Source: Pseudovibrio axinellae (GTDB lineage: Bacteria > Pseudomonadota > Alphaproteobacteria > Rhizobiales > Stappiaceae). From it: a stretch of DNA of 64,000 nt. The DNA is taken from assembly GCF_900110875.1 (NCBI RefSeq), contig NZ_FOFM01000013.1:23525-87524 (forward strand), written 5' to 3'. The notes below the pieces were generated by a model. The model did no database searches. It was not told where the DNA came from and saw only the letters and a program-made list of their open reading frames with translations. Position 1 is the stretch's first letter. Each line of letters opens with the position of its first letter. Shown piece after piece: positions 44,005-52,834 of this stretch. Both the position numbers and the translations under genes were made by a program.

Positions 44005-44031
44005 GACGATGCAGCCCTCGTGAATGTGACG
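44005..44031 (-). promoter_or_regulatory. ECF41-type promoter
   Basis: On the minus strand CGTCACA (44031-44025) and CGTC (44008-44005) are separated by exactly 16 bases, 40 bases before the carboxymuconolactone decarboxylase start. The published ECF41 consensus is TGTCACA, about 16 bases, CGTC, so only the first base differs. The sigma factor therefore most likely transcribes its own operon from here. Confidence 0.75.
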
Positions 44032-44416
44032 TGCCTACGTTGTTTTTCTAAAATTAATATTTGCGCAGGCCGGGTACGCTGCATTGCAAGAAGGGGCATC
44101 CCCTTAACCGCGCATGTTTTGGAGAAACATCGTGAGGTCACGATAATATGAGCGGCTTTGTTATGTAAAAATGGGACACTCCAAATCGCATCAAGGAAGA
44201 AATAATATTGCAACATCAGCTGTGCAAACAGCAATTTTTAATCCAGCGCATCGTGTAGTGTAAAAGCTGTTGCAACACACAGACATATATTGTGTCCCTG
44301 TTTTTGGTCGGAGCCTTGATTTGAGCAAAGTCTCCCCCCATCTGCTGAGATGAAATCAGGCAGAGTGTTTACTGCCAGTTCCCATTTCTATTTTCAAAAT
44401 ACGGAGCTCGAATTTT

Positions 44417-45283
44417 ATGAGTGATAAGCAAGAGTACACCCCACCAAAAGTTTGGAAGTGGGAACAAGCGAGCGGTGGCCGGTTTGCAAACATCAACCGT
44501 CCAATCGCCGGGTCAACTCACGACAAGGACCTTCAGGTCGGCAAGCATCCGTTACAGCTTTACTCTCTGGCGACGCCAAACGGGGTTAAGGTTACAATCA
44601 TGCTGGAAGAGCTGCTGGCCGCAGGCTTTAGCGGAGCAGAATATGATGCCTGGCTGATCAACATCGGTGAGGGTGATCAATTCTCTAGCGGTTTTGTAGC
44701 TGCCAACCCAAACTCCAAAATCCCTGCACTGGTCGACCACAGCACCCCGACACCAACACGCGTGTTTGAGTCTGGCTCGATCCTGTTATATCTCGCCGAA
44801 AAATTTGATGCATTCCTGCCCAAAGACCCGACAGCAAGAACTGAAGCCTTAAGCTGGCTGTTCTGGCAGATGGGCTCTGCGCCGTATCTGGGCGGTGGTT
44901 TTGGTCACTTCTACGCCTATGCACCGGAGAAGATGGAATACCCGATCAACCGTTTCGCCATGGAAGTGAAACGCCAGTTGGATGTGCTTGACCGTAACCT
45001 TGCCGAGCGCCGCTTTATGGCAGGCGATGAATACACTATTGCTGATATGGCAATTTTCCCTTGGTACGGTGGCTTGGTGCTTGGCGCAATTTACGGTGCT
45101 GGCGAGTTCTTGTCGGTTGATGAATACAAGAACGTCAAACGCTGGACAGACGAGATTGCAGAGCGTCCAGCCGTTAAGCGCGGTAAGCGGGTTAACCGCA
45201 CGTGGGGCGAGGACGAAAAGCAAGTTGCGGAACGCCATGATGCAAGTGATCTGGATGTTACAGAAGCACCTGAAAGTGCCTGA
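44417..45283 (+). CDS. yghU: Glutathione S-transferase, YghU-like (nu class)
   Basis: This 288-residue cytosolic protein has an N-terminal extension (EYTPPKVWKWEQASGGRFAN, then INRPIAG) that is diagnostic for the YghU/YfcG nu-class. A thioredoxin-fold domain follows (YSLATPNGVKVTIMLEELL, NPNSKIPALVD, FESGSILLYLAEKF) and then a helical domain. The Thr/Asn pair at TPNG marks the thiol-disulfide oxidoreductase site of this class, which lacks the classic Tyr/Ser. E. coli YghU reduces disulfides and peroxides with glutathione. A bidirectional terminator follows. Confidence 0.92.
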   Translation: MSDKQEYTPPKVWKWEQASGGRFANINRPIAGSTHDKDLQVGKHPLQLYSLATPNGVKVTIMLEELLAAGFSGAEYDAWLINIGEGDQFSSGFVAANPNSKIPALVDHSTPTPTRVFESGSILLYLAEKFDAFLPKDPTARTEALSWLFWQMGSAPYLGGGFGHFYAYAPEKMEYPINRFAMEVKRQLDVLDRNLAERRFMAGDEYTIADMAIFPWYGGLVLGAIYGAGEFLSVDEYKNVKRWTDEIAERPAVKRGKRVNRTWGEDEKQVAERHDASDLDVTEAPESA

Positions 45284-45308
45284 TAACCGCTCCCTATGAT
45301 TAAAAAAC

Positions 45309-45342
45309 ACAAAGCCCGGTTGTTTAGCAACCGGGCTTTGTT
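45309..45342. terminator. Bidirectional terminator
   Basis: A 14-bp perfect stem (ACAAAGCCCGGTTG / CAACCGGGCTTTGT) with a TTTAG loop and AT-rich flanks on both sides separates the yghU-like gene from convergent nnrS. Confidence 0.85.
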
Positions 45343-45468
45343 CGTTCAAATGAGCACGCTTACTTGGGGTTGGCGGCTCATCGCACGTAACGTTTTGCAG
45401 TAAGGCCGTAGCCAGCGGTGTGTAGGTGTTAGCAGCACCGGTTTGCCCGCTGAGGGACTCACCTTTTG

Positions 45469-46671
45469 TTAAAGCCATCCTCTGGAACGGGTCACAATGC
45501 TCCAGTATTTTGCAGTAAAGAGACCAAAAGCCCCAACCCAGCACAGTGCGGACGTGCCAAGCACGATCTCATAGCCTTGCGGGTAAAGCAGCACGCCAAA
45601 CACACGCACTGCCGCGCTCATGACAATGAGATAGAAGATCGCGATTTCCACCCAGCTTGGTGTCAGTGGCCTGCCAGAATGTCCCAGTGCGCTGCGGGTC
45701 ATCATGGCCAGCATCATTCCTGCAATGGAGCCCACGGTGATTGCGTGGACGGCGAGCACCTGATCCCACGGTGCATCTAGCAAAGCCCCTGCCCGCAACA
45801 ACAGTGCGATCGGCAACCAGGCGTAAGAGACTGGCAAGATCCACAGCATGGGTTTGCCCCATGTGATTTGCGGGCGCCACAGTCCAATTTTAACGATGTG
45901 CAATCCAGCAAGAACGAGAAGGCCGGCGGCTCGCAAGGTAGCAGCTTCATAACTCATGCCAAAATAGATATCGCTGAGGAGCAACACGACCATGCCTGCG
46001 CCCAGCACATCCTCAAGCCTTTGTTTGCGCTGCGCACGCTTCACGCCAAGGGCATTGTTGGTGAACAGCGGAATGATCCGGCCACCAATGATCGTTATAA
46101 AAATCGCAAAGACATCAACCGCCCAAAGGAAGATATCGGCTGGGTCCAGCGTGATAATATCAAGCGCAACGGCATGGAACAGCGCGTTCGCAAGGGCCAG
46201 CACCAGCAACAGGCCCACCGTAAAGTAGTTGCGGGTGTTGCGCGTTTTAAACAGCGGAATTGCAATCCCAAGTGCGGCAAGTGGTAAGAACAGCAGGTCA
46301 AGAATCTGCCCTAGGCCACCACCCCCGACAAACAAAAAGACGCGGGCAGACAACCAAAGCGCAAGCAGACCAACCAAGGCCGGTCCGGTTGGCGTTTTTT
46401 GCCCCGTCCAGTTTTGAACGGCGGTGTAGAGAAAACCAATGAGGATCGCCACGGCAAAGCCGAAGATCAACTCGTGCGAATGCCACAGGACGCCTTCCAA
46501 GGGTCCGTTGATCTCTATGAGGCCAACGACAGAAGCGACCCATAAAGGAACGCTGATGGCAGCATAAGCAGCGCCAGCAATGTAAAATGGGCGAAAGCCG
46601 AGCGAGAAAAATGCCTCCCATGAGAAGGAGGCGGCACTGGGGGGCTTCGACATAGTATGTGTTTGTTGCAT
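45469..46671 (-). CDS. nnrS: NnrS family membrane protein
   Basis: This 400-residue protein has about twelve hydrophobic helices. It opens with FFSLGFRPFYIAGAAYAA and WHSHELIFGFAVAILIGFLY. Conserved His residues occur there and in VLAVHAITVGSIAGMMLAMM, then TRSALGHSGRPL. NnrS is a haem- and copper-containing membrane protein that eases metabolic stress from nitric oxide. No nitrite, nitric oxide or nitrous oxide reductase gene lies in the window, so here it probably serves NO tolerance. Confidence 0.9.
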   Translation of the reverse strand: MQQTHTMSKPPSAASFSWEAFFSLGFRPFYIAGAAYAAISVPLWVASVVGLIEINGPLEGVLWHSHELIFGFAVAILIGFLYTAVQNWTGQKTPTGPALVGLLALWLSARVFLFVGGGGLGQILDLLFLPLAALGIAIPLFKTRNTRNYFTVGLLLVLALANALFHAVALDIITLDPADIFLWAVDVFAIFITIIGGRIIPLFTNNALGVKRAQRKQRLEDVLGAGMVVLLLSDIYFGMSYEAATLRAAGLLVLAGLHIVKIGLWRPQITWGKPMLWILPVSYAWLPIALLLRAGALLDAPWDQVLAVHAITVGSIAGMMLAMMTRSALGHSGRPLTPSWVEIAIFYLIVMSAAVRVFGVLLYPQGYEIVLGTSALCWVGAFGLFTAKYWSIVTRSRGWL

Positions 46672-46853
46672 TTAATCCGGCTCGTTCGGCGAAGGTCAGC
46701 CTCCGCTCCTTGCTTGAAGAATGTAAAAAACAGGCGTCCGACCAAAAGGAGTTGGGGCATGGCCGAACGAGATATTCATTAGGTTTATAAATATGAAACC
46801 AACACTCATATTTGTGCAATGTCAAATAGTTCTAAATTAGCCACACACAGTTT

Positions 46854-46870
46854 TGTGAGAAGCGCTCACA
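46854..46870. promoter_or_regulatory. Palindromic site upstream of nnrS / DUF930 gene
   Basis: TGTGAG and CTCACA flank a 5-base centre in the divergent gap. The dyad recalls CRP/FNR or GntR half-sites, but the spacing is one base longer than the CRP consensus and it lacks the TTGAT-type NNR core, so the binding protein is unknown. Confidence 0.35.
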
Positions 46871-46979
46871 TTTCAGGCAGAAGTAGAGCTTGGCAGTGCG
46901 TAAATGATCTGCGGGTAAAGGGAAAGAGCAGTGATCTTTGCCGGATTTTTGCCGCCTTTCAAATCAATTGTCCCTGCCT

Positions 46980-47714
46980 ATGAAAGACACGGGCGCAATC
47001 GATTCCTTTTATATTCCAATAACAGACAAGGTTGATGATCCACTCACGGGATCTGGCCGTTTTCATGCTGTTTTGCTATTGGCATCTTTGGCTACCCATC
47101 TGCTCGTTTATTGGGTTCTTGCAATGACCAGCTTGCCACGCGCCCGCAAGGCTGCGCCAGTCAAAAGCATTGGGGTTGAGTTCATAACGGGTAAACAACT
47201 GGATCAACTGTTCTCCAAGCCAGCCGCGCAAGAAACGCCGGTTTCCTCCATCGCGACGCAAACGGCCCTACCAGACGAGCCGGTAGAGCTGCCCTCTCCC
47301 GTGCCTGTTCGTGAACGAGAGCAAGGGCCTGAGCGTATCGTTGTCCGCAAATTTCAACTTGGCACCGTTTTGAACCACCCGAAAAACAAGGAGCTGAGGG
47401 AGTCTCTGGTTCTGTTTGACCCATCCGACCAGCGCGAACAGCTGTGCAATCTGGAGGTGATGGAACAGCTTCAGATTTGGGATTCACAATACAAACCAGA
47501 ACGGGTCGTGGCCTTCGCCTATGGCGATGTCAAAGTAACTGACAACACCATCAACGCGCAGGGTGCAGCGTTCCGAAGTGCAGGCAAATGGTACCGGCTA
47601 CAATACACCTGCACCTTTGATGCAGCCAACAACCAGGTCACCGCCATGGATTTCTTAGGCGGAGACCTAATCCCACGCTCGCAGTGGGAAGAGCATTTCC
47701 TGTTTGCTCATTAG
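46980..47714 (+). CDS. DUF930 domain protein with N-terminal anchor (TonB-like topology)
   Basis: One TM helix (VLLLASLATHLLVYWVLAM) is followed by a Pro/Glu-rich linker and a C-terminal DUF930-like domain. The domain contains EQLCNLEVMEQLQIWD, YGDVKVTDNTINAQGAAFRS and KWYRLQYTCTFDAANNQVT, with two Cys residues likely forming a disulfide in the periplasm. The family is common in alphaproteobacteria and has no known function. The ATG at 46980 gives 244 residues; a TTG at 46938 in the same frame is an alternative, and neither has a strong ribosome site. Confidence 0.8.
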   Translation: MKDTGAIDSFYIPITDKVDDPLTGSGRFHAVLLLASLATHLLVYWVLAMTSLPRARKAAPVKSIGVEFITGKQLDQLFSKPAAQETPVSSIATQTALPDEPVELPSPVPVREREQGPERIVVRKFQLGTVLNHPKNKELRESLVLFDPSDQREQLCNLEVMEQLQIWDSQYKPERVVAFAYGDVKVTDNTINAQGAAFRSAGKWYRLQYTCTFDAANNQVTAMDFLGGDLIPRSQWEEHFLFAH

Positions 47715-47721
47715 CTGCCTG

Positions 47722-48246
47722 TCAATTCTCTCTGACGGCACGCACGGCCAGAGAGTAGCCTTCACTATGAAAGTCCAGCTTGTAGGTGACGAAGTCCAGA
47801 TAGTAGTACATGTTGGTGAGTTTTTGATCGGCTGTTGCAGACCAGAAGTCAGCATTTTGCGCAAAATCAGAGTGTTTCAGGTCTGGAAACAAGGCATGCA
47901 GCTCTGTTTTATCAGCGCAGGTGGAATCCAAAAGGCTGTATAGCTCCTGAATACTCGGCAAGCGCCAGCCCTCTTCATTGCCAGAGAAATGATCCAGCGC
48001 CGCATTTTGCCCAATGTGTAGCGGCGTACCCTGACAACTGTCAGTCTCCGCTTGCCATGTTGTCCCCTCTGCACAGCGTTTCCATTCCAGCGACATTTCG
48101 TTTTGCTGCACGAGGCCTGCGCTCACTGAAAACCGCTCATGTAAAGCAGGCTTGCTCATACAATCCACCTGCGCAATTGCGTTTGAAAGCAGGCCCAAAA
48201 TACCCAAAGCAGTCAGTGCAAAAAAACAAAGTGGCTTGTTTGTCAT
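47722..48246 (-). CDS. Exported Lcl/DUF1566-like protein
   Basis: This 174-residue protein has a Sec signal peptide (LCFFALTALGILGLLSNAIA, cleavage near AQ). The mature part has VDCMSKPALHERFS with conserved Cys, GWRLPSIQELYSLLD and DFWSATADQ, the DUF1566/Lcl pattern related to formylglycine-enzyme folds but without a catalytic site. SLAVRAVREN at the end is the usual family close. Members are often surface or periplasmic. It converges with the DUF930 gene 7 bases away. Confidence 0.82.
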   Translation of the reverse strand: MTNKPLCFFALTALGILGLLSNAIAQVDCMSKPALHERFSVSAGLVQQNEMSLEWKRCAEGTTWQAETDSCQGTPLHIGQNAALDHFSGNEEGWRLPSIQELYSLLDSTCADKTELHALFPDLKHSDFAQNADFWSATADQKLTNMYYYLDFVTYKLDFHSEGYSLAVRAVREN

Positions 48247-48356
48247 TGTATTGGATCACAATCTAATTTTAAAAGGCAACACCCCCTTTTGAAGAGATAG
48301 AAAATGTTTCCATTGAGGCCTTGAACGAGGTTTCCTCATTGCTGCACAGATTGATG

Positions 48357-48389
48357 ATAAAAAGGAGCGCGGCGCAAACCGCGCGCTCC
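48357..48389 (-). terminator. Terminator after Cys-tailed GST
   Basis: On the minus strand GGAGCGCG and CGCGCTCC form a stem followed by TTTTTATC. It lies 14 bases after the stop of the GST gene. Confidence 0.7.
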
Positions 48390-48402
48390 CTTCCAAGAAG
48401 AT

Positions 48403-49104
48403 TTAGCAGCAGGTTCCTGTTTTGCAGCTGTCAGTTGTTGGCGCGTCGCAACACTTGCCAGCTCCCAAAAACGTTTGGTCTGACAGGTAGAAGTCGCTGA
48501 ACATTTTCTCAAAGTCATCAGAGACCGACTTTTCTGCCAGGCCTGTTTCTAAAAGCCGTTTCTGCCATGCTTTCACCGCTGGAAAGTCTTTCACAAAGTC
48601 ATAGCCAGAGTGTTTTTCGACGATGGCTGCACGGTGAAGCAATGGCAACCAAGCCATATCTACATTACCCGGCTTGGAGCTTGAGAAGAAACCCAGACCG
48701 GAAACCTGCCGTTCTGCTTTTGCAAACAACGTATGCAGTTTTGGGGCGCGTTCTTCCAAGGTCGCTTCGTCTCTACTGCGCATCGTGCTGCACTGGACCA
48801 GATAGTTTTTTGAAGCCTGATAACTCCAAGCCCGTTCAACTGCCTTTTGTTCAGGCGTTAAAGCAGGGTGCAGCGGCGGTGCAATTTCGTCGATGTATTC
48901 AACAATGGCGTCTGATTCAAACAGAGCTGTTCCATTTTCAGTAACCAGCACAGGTACCTGAGCGTTTGGAGAGATATCCAAAAACCAATCGGGTTTGTCC
49001 TTCAAGCTGATATATTCAATCTCGTAGGGCATCTGCTTTGCTTCCAGCATTGCGGTGACGCGCTGAACAAATGGGCAAATTTTGAAGCTGATGACTTTAA
49101 GCAT
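48403..49104 (-). CDS. Glutathione S-transferase with Cys-rich C-terminal tail
   Basis: This 233-residue GST-fold protein has a thioredoxin-like N-domain (VISFKICPFVQRVTAMLEAK, with single Cys9 as in omega-class/dehydroascorbate-like GSTs; cis-Pro in QVPVLV; ESDAIVEYID) and a helical C-domain. The last 20 residues form an unusual tail, GAGKCCDAPTTDSCKTGTCC, with five cysteines in CC, C, CC spacing, which suggests metal binding or a thiol relay. It is 67 bases downstream of a SigZ-like sigma factor whose own tail is also Cys-rich, so the two probably work in one thiol- or metal-responsive unit. Confidence 0.85.
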   Translation of the reverse strand: MLKVISFKICPFVQRVTAMLEAKQMPYEIEYISLKDKPDWFLDISPNAQVPVLVTENGTALFESDAIVEYIDEIAPPLHPALTPEQKAVERAWSYQASKNYLVQCSTMRSRDEATLEERAPKLHTLFAKAERQVSGLGFFSSSKPGNVDMAWLPLLHRAAIVEKHSGYDFVKDFPAVKAWQKRLLETGLAEKSVSDDFEKMFSDFYLSDQTFLGAGKCCDAPTTDSCKTGTCC

Positions 49105-49171
49105 TGGCTCGTCCTCGTTATTTTGATCTCATTGGTAAGACGGGTGAGGACAAGAAAAGACGAAAGAAAAT

Positions 49172-49723
49172 CTAACAGTTTTTGCAACCACCTGTTTTTT
49201 CTTGATATTCAGCAACGCGGCCCTTTGTATCCAGCGTCATCTTGCAGCAATCTTCAAACAGTTTGCGCATTTGCGACCTGCCTTTTTGCACGCGAGATTT
49301 CAACGTGGAGTAGCTCACACCCATTTGCACCGCAAGGTCCCGCTGGGAGACACCCTCCAGATCGATGCGTGTGAGAAGTTGCGCGGTTTCCTCTGGCAAA
49401 GAGGCAATGAACGGGCGAACGCAGACGGCAAGGTCTTGCTCTACCATCTCCCCTTGTTGGGTGTGCCAGTCTTGCGCAGCGGTGACGTCATTTCGCGTCG
49501 CCGCTTTGCGGTAAAAATCAATGATCGTATTGTTTGCAACCTGAAACAACCAGGATTTGAGGCTCGCCTGATCCTTAACCTGGCCGCGCCGCTGAAAGGT
49601 TTTGATGAGAATTTCTTGCAGGAGATCCTCAACATCTTCGGGATTGGAAAGGCGGGAACGCAAAAACGCTTTCAAGGCAGAGCGATACTGCTCCCAGATA
49701 TCTTCCAAGGTCACCTGCGTCAT
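49172..49723 (-). CDS. SigZ-like ECF sigma factor with Cys-rich tail
   Basis: This 183-residue sigma factor has region 2 (EDVEDLLQEILIKTFQR, SWLFQVANNTIIDFYRK) and region 4 (LEGVSQRDLAVQMGVSYSTL, then KSRVQKGRSQMR). The C-terminus carries FEDCCKMTLDTKGRVAEY and ends with GGCKNC. Double-Cys then two further Cys in the tail are characteristic of SigZ-type factors, which lack a recognised anti-sigma factor. The tail could bind a metal or respond to thiol stress and so replace an anti-sigma factor. It is followed in the same direction by a GST with a similar tail. Confidence 0.88.
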   Translation of the reverse strand: MTQVTLEDIWEQYRSALKAFLRSRLSNPEDVEDLLQEILIKTFQRRGQVKDQASLKSWLFQVANNTIIDFYRKAATRNDVTAAQDWHTQQGEMVEQDLAVCVRPFIASLPEETAQLLTRIDLEGVSQRDLAVQMGVSYSTLKSRVQKGRSQMRKLFEDCCKMTLDTKGRVAEYQEKTGGCKNC

Positions 49724-49847
49724 CTCTCAGCACCTGTTGGTTTTGTTATGGCGGCACAGTTAAGCGCTAAAGGCGCGCATTTCAAGCAGTCAGCCTGCAA
49801 ACACAAGGGCGTGCAGGCTTGTTCCTTGTTTGGGTTCTACACGCAGT

Positions 49848-50876
49848 CTACTGCTCATCTTCGCCTACATCCCATGTTTCGGCTTTGCGCAGTGTAGCAG
49901 AAAGGCGGGTCAGTTTTTCGTTCATGCTCAGCGGCTTGGCAGGCAGGCCAATCCGGCTTTCTGCCCCAAATTCTGGCGCTTCCTCACGAAACAGGATGCC
50001 CAGAACCGTTGGTTCACCAGCGTTGCCCCCAAGCTCAGCCAGTGCCCCGGCCAATGCGTGGTTGGTTTCATCATGCACGATAAGGTCAGCTTCGCTGAGG
50101 CCGCCCTCTTCCAGTGAAACAACCTCCAGAGAAAACCCTCCCGCTTTAATGCGTATGCCCTTGTTTCGATCAACGCCAAAGACCAACGGCTGGCCGTGCT
50201 CCACAAAAAGCGTGTGGTCCGGCCCCTGCTTCTTGTCTTTCAGCTTATCAAAGACACCATCGTTAAAGATAACGCAGTTTTGCAGCACGTCAACAAAAGC
50301 GGTTCCCTCAAATGTGCGTGCAGCTTGCAGTACCGGACCTAGCACTTTGGCCTGAGTGTCAACACTGCGTGCAATAAACTTTGCCCCTGCCCCAATGGCA
50401 AAGCGGACAGGATTGAGCGGAGTGTCCACGGAACCACCCGGCGAGCTTGGTGTGCGCAAGCCCTTTTGCGAGGTTGGTGAAAACTGGCCCTTTGTCAGGC
50501 CGTAAATCTGGTTGTTAAACAGAACGATCTGCATATCCAGATTTCTGCGCAGGGCGTGCATAAGGTGGTTGCCGCCAATAGAAAGGCCGTCGCCGTCCCC
50601 TGTAAACACCCATACATCCAGTTCTGGGTTAGCCAGTTTCGCGCCGGTTGCAACTGCCGGTGCGCGCCCATGAATACTATGGAAGCCATAGGTCGCCATG
50701 TAGTAGGGCAAGCGTGAAGAGCAACCAATGCCGGAGACGCAAAGAGTGTCTTCCAGTTTTGCGCCAGTGTCCGAGAGGATCTTTTGCAGACTTTTCAGCA
50801 CAGCATAATCACCGCAGCCGGGGCACCAGCGAACATCAAGAGTGCTGGCGAAATCTTTTGGTTTCAGATCAGTCAT
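49848..50876 (-). CDS. korB: 2-oxoacid:ferredoxin oxidoreductase, beta subunit
   Basis: This 342-residue TPP-binding subunit has the CPGCG motif (DVRWCPGCGDYAVLKSLQK) and ICSS-like VSGIGCSSRLPYYMATYG. The TPP/Mg site is FTGDGDGLSIGGNHLMHALR with FNNQIYGLTKGQ. It oxidatively decarboxylates a 2-oxoacid, most likely 2-oxoglutarate, passing electrons to ferredoxin and forming an acyl-CoA. It follows korA by 2 bases. No ferredoxin gene is adjacent. Confidence 0.92.
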   Translation of the reverse strand: MTDLKPKDFASTLDVRWCPGCGDYAVLKSLQKILSDTGAKLEDTLCVSGIGCSSRLPYYMATYGFHSIHGRAPAVATGAKLANPELDVWVFTGDGDGLSIGGNHLMHALRRNLDMQIVLFNNQIYGLTKGQFSPTSQKGLRTPSSPGGSVDTPLNPVRFAIGAGAKFIARSVDTQAKVLGPVLQAARTFEGTAFVDVLQNCVIFNDGVFDKLKDKKQGPDHTLFVEHGQPLVFGVDRNKGIRIKAGGFSLEVVSLEEGGLSEADLIVHDETNHALAGALAELGGNAGEPTVLGILFREEAPEFGAESRIGLPAKPLSMNEKLTRLSATLRKAETWDVGEDEQ

Positions 50877-50878
50877 GG

Positions 50879-52834
50879 TTATGCCCCCAACACATCATCG
50901 ATAATTTTCGCGATCTCGCGAACAAGGAAAGGCCGCCCTTTCACGCATGTAACACTCTCAAAGCAAAGGGGCATCTGGCTGCGCAATACCGTTGCAAGCT
51001 GGCCATTATTCATTTCTGGAATGATGATGCGGTCAAAACCAGAGAGCAGCTCCTCCAAATTAGGTGGAAGTGGCCACAAATGACGCAAGTGAATGTGGGA
51101 GACGGATCGCCCTTCCAGCTGTGCCCGCCGGGCTGCCACCCGAATTGGACCCCAGCTGGAGCCCCAACCAACCAACGCCAGTTTACCGGTGGCTTCGCCC
51201 GTTTCCACATGTTGAACCGGGATGCTGTTGGCAATGGCCTCCAGTTTTTGCGCCCGGATCTGGGTCATCAGCTGGTGGTTCTCACCGTCATAGGAGATAT
51301 CACCGCTGCCAGCTTGCTTTTCCAACCCACCAATGCGGTGCATCAATTCTGCGGTGCCAGGAACCGCCCAAGGCCGCGCCATCGTCTCTGGGTCATGATC
51401 AAACGGTAGGAAACCGGTTGGTTCACTGGCTTTTTTAACGGGGAATGGCTGATAGGCAGGGTCACTGAAATCTGGCAGTTTCCAAGGTGCGCTGGCGTTG
51501 GCGATATACCCGTCGGAAAGCACCATGAGCGGTGTCATGTGTTTGGTGGCAAGCTTTGCAGCCTCCACCCCAATATCAAAACACTCACCGGGGTGAGCGG
51601 GCGCGATTACGGGCAGAGGCGCATCCCCATTGCGGCCCCAAATGGCCTGAAATAAATCGGACTGTTCTGTTTTTGTTGGAAGGCCAGTGGATGGCCCCCC
51701 GCGCTGCACATTGACGACGACCAACGGCAGCTCTGTCATAATGGCAAGCCCAATAGCTTCTGTTTTCAGCGCAATCCCGGGGCCAGAAGAGCCCGTTACG
51801 CCCAGATGCCCTGCATAAGAAGCCCCAATGGCAGCGCATACCGCAGCAATCTCGTCTTCTGCCTGAAAAGAAAGCGCACCAAGCTCTTTCAGCTTAGCAA
51901 CTGTGTGCAGTAACGGGGATGCTGGCGTGATGGGGTAGGAGCCGTAAAACAACTCAAGGTCTGCCAGTGTGGCACCTGCATAAAGGCCGTAGGCCAGCCC
52001 CTCATTGCCGTTAATGGAGCGGTACTCGCCTTCCATCAGCGGCGCAGGCTGGATGTTATATCGCTCAATACCAGAGGGCAGCTCGTTCACCTCGGCATAA
52101 AGATGACCAGCTTGTAAGGCCAAGATATTTGCCTTGGCGAGCTCTGGCTTTTGGTGAAACTTCTGCTCAACCCAGTGTTCGACATCAGTCGTGGAGCGTT
52201 CAAACAACCATAGGACCAAGCCAAGGGTCCACATGTTTTTGCAGCGTTTGGCGTCCTTTGCAGAAAGCCCTGTTTCCCTCAGCGCCTTCTCCGTATTGCT
52301 GGTGATCTCCAACGGCAAAACTCGGAAATTGGAAAGAGAGCCATCCTCCAAGGGGTTGCTGATAAACCCAGCCTTTGTCAAAGCACGCTCAGTAAAGGCA
52401 TCCCTATCAAGGATCAGCAATCCGTTTTGCTTTACCCCTTCAAGATACTTGCGCACAGCAGCGGGGTTAAGCGCCACGAGCGCGTCGGCTTCATCACCAA
52501 AGGTGTCTACCTCTGCATGACCAATATTGAGCGAGTAGGCAGAGACACCGTAGATCGTGCCGCTTGGAGCGCGGATGTCAGCCGGAAAATCAGGGAAAGT
52601 TGCGATGTCGTTGCCAAAGCGAGCAGCAGCTTCTGCCAGCCGCGTGCCAGTCATTTGAATTCCATCGCCAGAATCTCCAGCAAAGCGGACACGTACATAG
52701 TCCACCTCTGGCTGCTGGGAAACGGGAAGTTCGCGGTTTGCCGCGCCTCGTTCCAATCCGTTCTGCATGTTCAGCTCCAAAATGCTGGCCGCAGCGACGG
52801 GATTATTTGTTGTTGTTTTGGTCCTCGCGGACAC
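50879..52834 (-). CDS. korA: 2-oxoacid:ferredoxin oxidoreductase, alpha/gamma fused subunit
   Basis: This 651-residue protein fuses a gamma-type domain (from VRFAGDSGDGIQMTGTRLAE) with a POR N-terminal alpha domain (GNEGLAYGLYAGATLADLEL, then FYGSYPITPASPL). AEDEIAAVCAAIGASYAG and TGSSGPGIALKTEAIGLA with VVNVQRGGPSTGLPTKTEQS mark the 2-oxoglutarate-type enzyme. It pairs with korB. The GTG at 52834 is the longest start; an ATG at 52768 with GGAG seven bases upstream is a good alternative and would shorten the protein by 22 residues. The enzyme is found in many aerobic alphaproteobacteria as an alternative to the 2-oxoglutarate dehydrogenase complex. Confidence 0.92.
   Translation of the reverse strand: MSARTKTTTNNPVAAASILELNMQNGLERGAANRELPVSQQPEVDYVRVRFAGDSGDGIQMTGTRLAEAAARFGNDIATFPDFPADIRAPSGTIYGVSAYSLNIGHAEVDTFGDEADALVALNPAAVRKYLEGVKQNGLLILDRDAFTERALTKAGFISNPLEDGSLSNFRVLPLEITSNTEKALRETGLSAKDAKRCKNMWTLGLVLWLFERSTTDVEHWVEQKFHQKPELAKANILALQAGHLYAEVNELPSGIERYNIQPAPLMEGEYRSINGNEGLAYGLYAGATLADLELFYGSYPITPASPLLHTVAKLKELGALSFQAEDEIAAVCAAIGASYAGHLGVTGSSGPGIALKTEAIGLAIMTELPLVVVNVQRGGPSTGLPTKTEQSDLFQAIWGRNGDAPLPVIAPAHPGECFDIGVEAAKLATKHMTPLMVLSDGYIANASAPWKLPDFSDPAYQPFPVKKASEPTGFLPFDHDPETMARPWAVPGTAELMHRIGGLEKQAGSGDISYDGENHQLMTQIRAQKLEAIANSIPVQHVETGEATGKLALVGWGSSWGPIRVAARRAQLEGRSVSHIHLRHLWPLPPNLEELLSGFDRIIIPEMNNGQLATVLRSQMPLCFESVTCVKGRPFLVREIAKIIDDVLGA

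Noticed and set aside
49202..49897. 231-codon plus-strand frame over the SigZ-like gene
   Set aside because: It lies antisense to a clear sigma factor and reads as mirrored coding sequence without a recognisable family.
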